Assembly (NCBI GenBank): GCA_025450975.1
Contig: JANWLI010000101.1
Span: forward strand, 1-5,266
DNA: 5,266 nt
Source: Candidatus Kapaibacterium sp.
GTDB taxonomy: Bacteria; Bacteroidota; Ignavibacteria; Palsa-1295
Direction: 5' to 3'
Shown: piece after piece, positions 1-5,266 of the stretch
Layout of the letters: every line of letters begins with the position of its first letter
Numbering within the stretch: the first letter of the stretch is position 1
The notes under the pieces: generated by a model
Databases searched by the model: none
What the model saw: the letters and a program-made list of their open reading frames with translations, nothing else
What the model was told of the DNA's origin: nothing
Program-made: the position numbers and the translations under genes

Positions 1-2835
1 ATCGGCGATGAACAACGTATCGCCTTTCGGATACACACCTGTTCCGTAAACTGCCGGCGAGTTGATCGTCCGCAGGATCGTACCGGTCTTTGATACTTCA
101 TAGATGCGCGAAATATCCTGCGCCGTCACCGTCTGCTGAATGAAGAACGTCTTACGTTTCGTATCGTACTTGATACCGGTAAGCTCTGTTCTGCCGATAT
201 TGATCTCGTCCGTCTGTTCGCCCGTATACGGATTGATCTTATAGATACGGCTATCGCTCGCCGAGAAGTTGGTCACCCAGATCGCATCGTCTTCCGGCAC
301 GTACGCAATATCGTACATATAGAGCGGCTGCTCGGAGACAACGTCGATCGTCCCGCCGGCAAGGCGCTGCAGGATCTGGAAATTCTGCGATAAGATCGGC
401 GTGCCATTCGAAGTGACTTTCACCATTGCCCTGCTGGTTTTCGCTTCACTCAAATTGTTGATCGTGTACGAAGAGCCAGTTACCCCCGAAGCGATCGGCT
501 TCCAGGAAGATCCTCCATCGAGACTAAGCTCAATATCGACCGGCGATGCAAGGCCGTACCAGGCGATCTCGACATTCTCGCCGATAAACCACGTCGTCGC
601 GAGATTTGGTGTTGCGATGCCGGACGGATTATCCGCCATCGGCGCTTCCCACATCGAGCGGCCATGCGTTGCAACGCGGATCACCTTCTTGTTGCGATGA
701 TACTGCATATCACCGATACCAACGTTCGGCAGCCCGTTGCCATACGGCAGCCAGTTCACACCATCGTCAGGCGAGAAGAAAACACCGATATCCGTACCGA
801 CATAGAGATTCGTCGGATGCTCCGGATCGATGACGAGCGCTACGCACGGAATATCCGGCAGGTTGCCCGAGATATCTACCCAGTCTTTGCGATTGGTCGT
901 TTTAAAGATATGTCCATCGCCAAAACCCGAAGTTGCCACGTAGATCGTATTCGTATCTGCCGGGCTAAACTTAATACTCGTGATCGTACGGCCAGGCAAT
1001 CCTTTCGTAAGCTCGGTAAACCCGGTCGCACCCACTCCGTTATTGAGCGTAAGCCAGAGGCGTCCATCGGTCGTACCCACAGCTAGCGTCGTCCCGTTGC
1101 CCATCGGTTCGATCGTATTAATGTAGCTGCCCGTCGCTAACTTTTTCGTGCGCTTCGTCCAATTTGTGCCAAAATTGCTTGAATAGTAGAGATATTGCGT
1201 TCCGTAGTACAGTCGCTTGTTCACCTGATCCATGACGATCGGCTTTACCCAGCCAACGGAATCGCTCGCGTTGATTCCACTGGCGATCTGCGTCTCAGAG
1301 CCATCAAACTTCGATGGTGGATTCCCATCGCCGGGACGTACAAAGAAGAAGCGTGACGGCTTGCTCTCGTCGACAACGACCGTTCCGCCATCGCCACCTG
1401 CGAGCGCATCCCAGTCGGCATTTCTGCCGCCGCCAAGTGTGCCGTTATCCTGCGTACCACCATAGGTGCGGTCGTCCTTCGTCTGGTCGATCCCCATTCC
1501 GTAAAACTGCGTGATCGCAAGACTATCCTGATAGACCTCATACGACGCGCCATTATCTTCAGAGATCGCAATACCACCGTCGCATGTCACATACAGTACC
1601 GGATTCGGTCCCGCCGAGTATGCAGCCGAATGCTGGTCCGGATGAATACCACCACTCTGGTACGCGCGACCAACATCTTCCCAACGGTCACCGGCATCGT
1701 CAGTCATCCATACCGAAATGCCACCAACAATAATGCGGTCCGGCTCTCCCGGTGTACGGTGCACATACGCATCGTACCACCCCTGATTATTGCCGCCGAA
1801 AAGTCCGCCAAAAGTAATATCGGTAGCGATCGGCTCCCAATCCGTCCCATTATAGGTGCGATCGATGCGCTCAAGCGAACCGGCGGCACTCACACTCATC
1901 GCAACGACGTCGCGCCAGTTACTCTGATCGACGCCAATGAGAATGCGGCGCATATCATTGAACGTGTGGATCTGCTCCCAATTTGCGCCGCCATCGATCG
2001 AGCGGTAGACACCAAGACTCGGCATGCCGACATGGATCACTTCATTCGTGCCGTCGATAATGAGCGACATATCGGTCACATTGCCCGGAGGAAGTGTACC
2101 GCCAACTTTGCGCCACGTTGCGCCGCCATCATCAGTACGGTAGAGGCCGCCACCCGAATGCGAGCCGGCAGCATAGACCGTTTGCGTCTTCGTCGGATGA
2201 ACGATCACACGCGAAAAACCGCCAACATATTCCAAACCACTCGGACGCCAGGTGTCGCCGCCATCGGTCGACTTCAACATGCCAACGCCGTAGTACGAAT
2301 CGATACCGCCATTCGCTTCGCCCGTTCCGGCATAAAGGACGTTCGGATTCGCTGGGTCAAGCGCAACTGCACCCATCGCAAGCGAGTACGCATCGTCGGA
2401 AAGTGGATACCACGATCTTCCCTGATTCGTCGTCTTCCATACGCCGCCTGCTGCCGCACCAAGATAGGCAACATTCCGATCGGTCGGATGCGTAACGATC
2501 GAACGCACACGCCCTGCGTGCATGATCGACCCTGCTTCAATATTGATCGGCCCGATCGGCGTCCACGACACATCGGCCATCGTGCCGATCGGCTTGCCTG
2601 CCTGCGGTGCCTGCTTGCCGGAGGTCCGGTACTGCTCGCGCATCGCATCGCGCTGTTTGAGCGCATTCAGGCGCGCATCTTTCGGAATAAAGCCGAGGCC
2701 CTGCTTACGAAGATCTAAAAACCATTTTTCGTATTGCTCGGGGCGATCGTAGCGCGGCGATTTCTTTTTCAGCCACTGTGCCGATGCTGCACTTGCCAGA
2801 CCGACAACACAACAAATAAGAAGTAATTTTTTCAT
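1..2835 (-). CDS. Secreted multi-Asp-box (BNR/sortilin-like) beta-propeller protein, C-terminus cut off by window edge
   Basis: The leftward frame starts at ATG 2835 and stays open for 945 codons to base 1, so the C-terminus lies outside. The N-terminus is a signal peptide: MKK, a hydrophobic core LLLICCVVGLA, then ASA before Q20, a likely signal peptidase I site. It has no good lipobox. A charged linker (21-85) precedes a VPS10/Ycf48/GH74-like propeller region. That region opens with AGRVRSIVTHP (107-117) and GTGEAN (170-175), and has GGTQDNGT (459-466) in its middle and ATHGRSMWE (722-730) at its end. Asp-box turns of the type S-x-D-x-G-x-x-W recur at about 134-142, 188-196, 233-241, 278-286, 377-385, 424-432, 551-559, 687-695 and 770-778. 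Residues about 740-823 look like an Ig/Fn3-type sandwich. From about 828 a different YncE/NHL-like propeller begins (WVTNFSASDSRIYKINPYTG). No enzymatic activity can be assigned; 'glycosyl hydrolase' labels for such proteins are often only by fold. Attachment or export by a type IX sorting domain is possible but unseen. Confidence 0.93.
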   Translation of the reverse strand, partial: MKKLLLICCVVGLASAASAQWLKKKSPRYDRPEQYEKWFLDLRKQGLGFIPKDARLNALKQRDAMREQYRTSGKQAPQAGKPIGTMADVSWTPIGPINIEAGSIMHAGRVRSIVTHPTDRNVAYLGAAAGGVWKTTNQGRSWYPLSDDAYSLAMGAVALDPANPNVLYAGTGEANGGIDSYYGVGMLKSTDGGDTWRPSGLEYVGGFSRVIVHPTKTQTVYAAGSHSGGGLYRTDDGGATWRKVGGTLPPGNVTDMSLIIDGTNEVIHVGMPSLGVYRSIDGGANWEQIHTFNDMRRILIGVDQSNWRDVVAMSVSAAGSLERIDRTYNGTDWEPIATDITFGGLFGGNNQGWYDAYVHRTPGEPDRIIVGGISVWMTDDAGDRWEDVGRAYQSGGIHPDQHSAAYSAGPNPVLYVTCDGGIAISEDNGASYEVYQDSLAITQFYGMGIDQTKDDRTYGGTQDNGTLGGGRNADWDALAGGDGGTVVVDESKPSRFFFVRPGDGNPPSKFDGSETQIASGINASDSVGWVKPIVMDQVNKRLYYGTQYLYYSSNFGTNWTKRTKKLATGSYINTIEPMGNGTTLAVGTTDGRLWLTLNNGVGATGFTELTKGLPGRTITSIKFSPADTNTIYVATSGFGDGHIFKTTNRKDWVDISGNLPDIPCVALVIDPEHPTNLYVGTDIGVFFSPDDGVNWLPYGNGLPNVGIGDMQYHRNKKVIRVATHGRSMWEAPMADNPSGIATPNLATTWFIGENVEIAWYGLASPVDIELSLDGGSSWKPIASGVTGSSYTINNLSEAKTSRAMVKVTSNGTPILSQNFQILQRLAGGTIDVVSEQPLYMYDIAYVPEDDAIWVTNFSASDSRIYKINPYTGEQTDEINIGRTELTGIKYDTKRKTFFIQQTVTAQDISRIYEVSKTGTILRTINSPAVYGTGVYPKGDTLFIAD

Positions 2836-2848
2836 AAAGGTTAGATCA

Positions 2849-3586
2849 CTAGGATGCTTCTTTGATGGGGTTGACCCACAGATTTGCTCCTGCTCCGACA
2901 GCAGAAGCAAAACTCACTTCGACAGAACGCCACAACTTCTGACACGGAAACACATCTTCTTCCAACGCATGACCAAGCACAAGCGAATCGACTACGGGCG
3001 CAAAGCCATCGAGCCTATGCAACTCGGCATACGACCGTATGCCGAAAAGAACAGTCAGCCGCATTCCAAGCGTTCGGGCCTTCTCGGCGAGCACAGTCAG
3101 CCTGTCCCAGTCCAAACTTCCCTTGTCATCGGCATGAATAAGTGCGACTCGCTGAACACCAAGATGCTTGAGCGCCTCAAAATTTTCCGTTGCCTCAAAC
3201 GACGCGGACGGCACAACGCGTTGCGGACTTAAATGCGCGATCAACTCTTGAATACGCTCTAAGGGCGTTTCCTGCGGCAAGATGATCCGGTATATGCCTT
3301 CGGCTACCATGGCGTCAAGCATCTTCATCGAATCCGGCAGCGTATGCAACGAGACGGCCGTCGGCACATCGACGACTTCCTTGATCGAGTGAATGATCGA
3401 GAGCGCATGCTCGCACCATTCTTCCTCGCCTTCGATGACCAGATGCAATGCCTTTGCATTTTCTTTGCGAAGAAGTTGTGCGCGCTCGTCGGGAAACAGA
3501 TAGCCGTCGTCGAAGGGCAGCAAAGCTCGTATCGACTCGTCACAGACCGACCCGCGGATCGTTATTGCCGGAATTACCAGAAGCAT
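2849..3586 (-). CDS. Divergent HisA/HisF-family TIM-barrel protein, probably not an active HisA isomerase
   Basis: The 245-residue product is the usual HisA length (about 240-250). I start it at ATG 3586 because MLLVIPAITIRGSVC then lines up with the HisA start (M-IPAID-RGG-CV); a GTG at 3634 would add 16 hydrophobic residues. The HisA-like scaffold is visible along the chain: ERAQLLRKENAKALHLV (34-50), VVDVPTAVSLHTLPD (71-85), GIYRIIL (97-103), FEALKHLGVQRVALIHADDKGSL (136-158), and the end GIRSYAELHRL plus LVLGHALEEDVF. HisA normally converts ProFAR to PRFAR in histidine synthesis using two aspartates. Here the first is Thr9 (IPAIT) and the region of the second reads VVPSASF (124-130), with no aspartate. 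The GGGIR phosphate loop is replaced by SLHTL. No other his gene is in view. It is followed after 13 bases by the propeller gene, suggesting co-transcription. Family membership is fairly secure; function is unknown. A less likely reading is a true HisA that diverged strongly. Confidence 0.75.
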   Translation of the reverse strand: MLLVIPAITIRGSVCDESIRALLPFDDGYLFPDERAQLLRKENAKALHLVIEGEEEWCEHALSIIHSIKEVVDVPTAVSLHTLPDSMKMLDAMVAEGIYRIILPQETPLERIQELIAHLSPQRVVPSASFEATENFEALKHLGVQRVALIHADDKGSLDWDRLTVLAEKARTLGMRLTVLFGIRSYAELHRLDGFAPVVDSLVLGHALEEDVFPCQKLWRSVEVSFASAVGAGANLWVNPIKEAS

Positions 3587-3796
3587 GATACCTGTAAACA
3601 GCACGAAAGCCGTAAAGTTGTCAGAAATCGCCACGAATCGCTCTGCGGAATTCCTCCGCGCCCTCCGCGCCTCTGCGGTTGATCCCCCGGGGAGGTTAAC
3701 CGCAGAGGCGCTGAGGACGCAGAGGTAAATTCACGCAGAGCTCCGGGTTTGGAGCAAACTCCCGCCCTTCGGTGTTGCAATTCCTCTTTTTTCATC
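3587..3796. other. Divergent intergenic region between HisA-like gene and serS
   Basis: This 210-base spacer must hold the promoters for both leftward and rightward genes. No convincing sigma-70 or Bacteroidota-type (TTTG / TAnnTTTG) promoter pair could be picked by eye. A TTTG at 3748-3751 has no matching downstream box. No Shine-Dalgarno sequence precedes either ATG; serS is preceded by a pyrimidine-rich stretch (CCTCTTTTTTCATC). The middle is occupied by the large inverted repeat described separately. The GTG at 3634 and a TTG at 3749 extend the two flanking frames into this spacer but are not preferred as starts. Confidence 0.6.
3641..3740. repeat. About 100-base imperfect inverted repeat made of degenerate CGCAGAGG units
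   Basis: The core arms GCGCCTCTGCGGTT (3667-3680) and AACCGCAGAGGCGC (3698-3711) are perfect 14-base complements around a 17-base centre that contains CCCCGGGG (3685-3692). The pairing continues outward with few mismatches to CTCTGCG (3641-3647) and CGCAGAG (3734-3740). Reading outward on the right arm the units are CGCAGAGG, CGCTGAGGA, CGCAGAGG, then TAAATTCA, then CGCAGAG, a period of 8-9 bases. The left arm mirrors this with CGCAGAGG, CGCGGAGGG, CGCGGAGG, AATT(C) and CGCAGAG on the opposite strand. Transcribed either way it would form a long GC-rich hairpin. It lies just upstream of both divergent genes and ends 56 bases before the serS start. From memory, CGCAGAGG-rich repeats are dispersed in several unrelated bacterial genomes; this cannot be verified here. 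It could be a REP/MITE-like element or a structured leader. Confidence 0.85.
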
Positions 3797-5077
3797 ATGA
3801 TAGACCTAAAACTCATCCGCGAACAGCCGGACCTTGTCCGTGAAGCAATTTCGATCAAACACGGCGATCCCGTCGTTGACGAAGTGCTCGAACTCGATAA
3901 TACGCGCCGCGCAATTATCGGACGCGTCGAAACACTCAAGAATAAGCGCAATACCGTCAGCGATGAAGTCGCACGCCTCAAGCGTGCCGGCGAAAGCGCC
4001 GACGACGTCATCCGCGAGATGAAGATCACCTCGGACGAGATCACCGATCTCGATGTCGAACTTCGTAGCGTCGAAGAAAAGCTCAACACGCTCCTCGACA
4101 CGATCCCGAATATCACCCATTCGAGCGTCCCCGATGGCAAAGACGCAACGGAGAACATCGAGATCAAGCGCTGGTCGCCAGATAACGATCCGTCGCGTTT
4201 TACCGCCCGCAAAGGCCTCGATCACCTCGCCTTAGCCGAGAAGCACAACCTGTTCGACTTCAAGCGCGGCGCCAAGATCGCTGCCGGAGGATTCCCCCTC
4301 TATATAGGAAAGGGAGCGCAGCTCGAACGCGCACTCATCAACTTCATGCTCGATCTCCATACCCGCGCCCACGGCTATAGCGAGATCATGCCGCCTATGT
4401 TCGTCAACGCCGACTCTCTGCGCGGCACAGGTAATCTGCCGAAGTTTAGGGATCAGGTCTACTACATGCCCGAAGATGAGCTTTTCGCCATCCCGACGGC
4501 AGAAGTGCCGATCACGAACATGTATCGCGACGAAGTCCTGAAAGGCGAAGACCTGCCGATCAAGTACGCAGGATACAGCGCCTGCTTCCGCCGCGAAGCC
4601 GGTAGCTACGGAAAAGATACGCGCGGCTTCCTCCGCGTGCACGAGTTCAATAAAGTTGAACTTGTGAAGTTCGTCGATCCCGATACTTCCTACGAAGAGC
4701 ACGAAAAACTTACGACCGACGCCGAGCGCATCCTCGAGCTTCTCGCCATTCCGTATCGCCGCCTGCTACTCTGCAAGGGCGACACCGGTTTTTCGAACGC
4801 GAAAACCTACGATCTCGAAGTCTGGGCGCCGATCGAAGGCAAGTGGCTCGAAGCATCGAGCTGCTCGAACTACGAAGCATTCCAGGCACGCCGCGCCAAC
4901 ATCCGCTTCAAACGCGACGCAAAGGCAAAGCCAGAGTTCGTACACACGCTCAACGGCAGCGCTCTTGCAACAAGCCGCCTCATGGTTGCCCTGCTCGAAA
5001 ACTATCAGCAGGCCGATGGAAGCATCGTCATGCCGGAAGCGCTTCATCCGTATCTGCCATTTACGAAGATCGGCTAA
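3797..5077 (+). CDS. serS: Seryl-tRNA synthetase (serine--tRNA ligase), complete
   Basis: This cytoplasmic class II synthetase charges tRNA-Ser (and tRNA-Sec where present) with serine using ATP. The product is 426 aa, the normal bacterial length. I chose ATG 3797 because MIDLKLIREQPDLVREAI is the canonical SerRS N-terminus; a TTG at 3749 would add 16 unrelated residues. Residues about 26-103 form the charged antiparallel coiled-coil arm that grips the tRNA long variable arm. The catalytic core follows: motif 1 around ERALINFMLDLHTRAHGYSEIMPP (177-200), the serine-site TAEVPIT (234-240), motif 2 CFRREAGSYGKDTRGFLRVHEF (263-284), EASSCSNYEAFQARR (352-366), and motif 3 LNGSALATSRLMVALLENYQ (385-404). 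All expected elements are intact. The FRREAGSYGKD wording resembles Bacteroidota-type SerRS. The stop TAA at 5075-5077 directly abuts the next ATG, indicating an operon with lysA. No Shine-Dalgarno sequence is visible. Confidence 0.98.
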   Translation: MIDLKLIREQPDLVREAISIKHGDPVVDEVLELDNTRRAIIGRVETLKNKRNTVSDEVARLKRAGESADDVIREMKITSDEITDLDVELRSVEEKLNTLLDTIPNITHSSVPDGKDATENIEIKRWSPDNDPSRFTARKGLDHLALAEKHNLFDFKRGAKIAAGGFPLYIGKGAQLERALINFMLDLHTRAHGYSEIMPPMFVNADSLRGTGNLPKFRDQVYYMPEDELFAIPTAEVPITNMYRDEVLKGEDLPIKYAGYSACFRREAGSYGKDTRGFLRVHEFNKVELVKFVDPDTSYEEHEKLTTDAERILELLAIPYRRLLLCKGDTGFSNAKTYDLEVWAPIEGKWLEASSCSNYEAFQARRANIRFKRDAKAKPEFVHTLNGSALATSRLMVALLENYQQADGSIVMPEALHPYLPFTKIG

Positions 5078-5266
5078 ATGGCAAACGAGAACTTTCATTA
5101 CCGCAAGCAAGCAGGTACCGACGAATTATTCTGTGAAGATGTAGCCGTCCGAGAACTCGTGCGCACCTACGGTTCGCCGCTGTGGGTCTATTCCAAAGCG
5201 CAGCTCATCACAAATCTTGCTGCCATGCGCAAAGGACTCGAAGCTTCGACGCGCGAAGGCAACTAC
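5078..5266 (+). CDS. lysA: Diaminopimelate decarboxylase, N-terminal 63 residues only (cut by window edge)
   Basis: LysA is a PLP-dependent fold-type III decarboxylase that turns meso-diaminopimelate into L-lysine, the last step of that pathway. The visible part, MANENFHYRKQAGTDELFCE followed by DVAVRELVRTYGSPLWVYSKAQL, matches the family N-terminus: an F-x-Y start, an L-x-CEDV segment and the Y-G-[ST]-P-L-x-VYS strand that begins the alanine-racemase-like barrel. The PLP lysine (in a Y-x-x-KAN context) would lie just beyond the window, so activity cannot be judged. The ATG follows the serS stop with no intervening base, so translation is probably coupled to serS. Related fold-type III decarboxylases acting on arginine, ornithine or carboxynorspermidine are less likely, because the CEDV and YGSPLWVYS wording is typical of LysA. 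Confidence 0.88.
   Translation, partial: MANENFHYRKQAGTDELFCEDVAVRELVRTYGSPLWVYSKAQLITNLAAMRKGLEASTREGNY

Noticed and set aside
1630..2718. A 362-codon rightward open frame opposite the propeller gene
   Set aside because: It lies wholly antisense to the propeller coding frame, which has a signal peptide and family motifs. Its product is rich in Arg, Ile, Thr and His with no recognisable domain, as expected from the reverse strand of a biased coding sequence.
1..2835. The propeller protein as a sialidase or xyloglucanase
   Set aside because: Asp-box repeats show the fold but I see no sialidase FRIP motif or assignable catalytic residues, so no enzyme name is given.
1..2835. Frequent GATCG/CGATCG strings in the propeller gene as a possible site array
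   Set aside because: They come mostly from recurrent GAT, ATC, CCG and GGC codons in repeated Asp-box and strand sequences, without regular spacing.
3641..3740. The repeat as a CRISPR array or an intrinsic terminator
   Set aside because: Units are 8-9 bases without spacers, and the flanking genes diverge from the element, so no gene ends there to be terminated.
3740..3755. Small hairpin GCTCC-GGGTTT-GGAGC as a possible terminator or operator
   Set aside because: Only 5 paired bases and no following U-tract; such stems are expected by chance, and both flanking genes start here rather than end.
3574..4212. A 212-codon leftward frame spanning the spacer and the start of serS
   Set aside because: It is Ser/Arg-rich, antisense to the SerRS N-terminus and crosses the palindrome; no family features.
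4232..4702. Leftward 156-codon frame within serS
   Set aside because: It is antisense to conserved SerRS motifs 1 and 2; a shadow frame with no family features of its own.

Overview
The window looks like chromosomal DNA from a member of the Bacteroidota/Chlorobiota superphylum, possibly a Kapabacteria- or Ignavibacteria-like lineage. This is inference. It rests on the seryl-tRNA synthetase motif 2 wording (FRREAGSYGKDTRG), the absence of clear Shine-Dalgarno sequences before every start, and a large secreted Asp-box (BNR) propeller protein of a kind common there. No mobile element, CRISPR array, tRNA or rRNA is visible.

Layout. The left part (1-3586) is read leftward and holds two closely spaced genes. 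A HisA-like TIM-barrel protein (245 aa, 2849-3586) comes first, and 13 bases later a very large secreted beta-propeller protein begins at 2835. That frame is open for 945 codons without a stop and runs off the left edge. The right part (3797-5266) is read rightward: serS (seryl-tRNA synthetase, complete, 426 aa) is followed without any gap by the start of lysA (diaminopimelate decarboxylase, first 63 codons). The two groups are divergent.

The 210-base divergent spacer (3587-3796) holds the most striking non-coding structure: an imperfect inverted repeat of about 100 bases (3641-3740). Each arm is built from degenerate 8-9-base units of the CGCAGAGG type around a CCCCGGGG centre. It resembles a dispersed palindromic repeat or folded RNA element more than a simple operator.

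Functions. serS and lysA are housekeeping genes (serine charging of tRNA; last step of lysine synthesis by the diaminopimelate route). The leftward pair is less ordinary. The HisA-like protein keeps the scaffold of the histidine-biosynthesis isomerase but appears to have lost both catalytic aspartates and most phosphate-binding glycine motifs. It sits upstream of an exported propeller protein with no visible link to histidine synthesis. That pair and the palindrome are the places most worth a second look; nothing here proves a new system.
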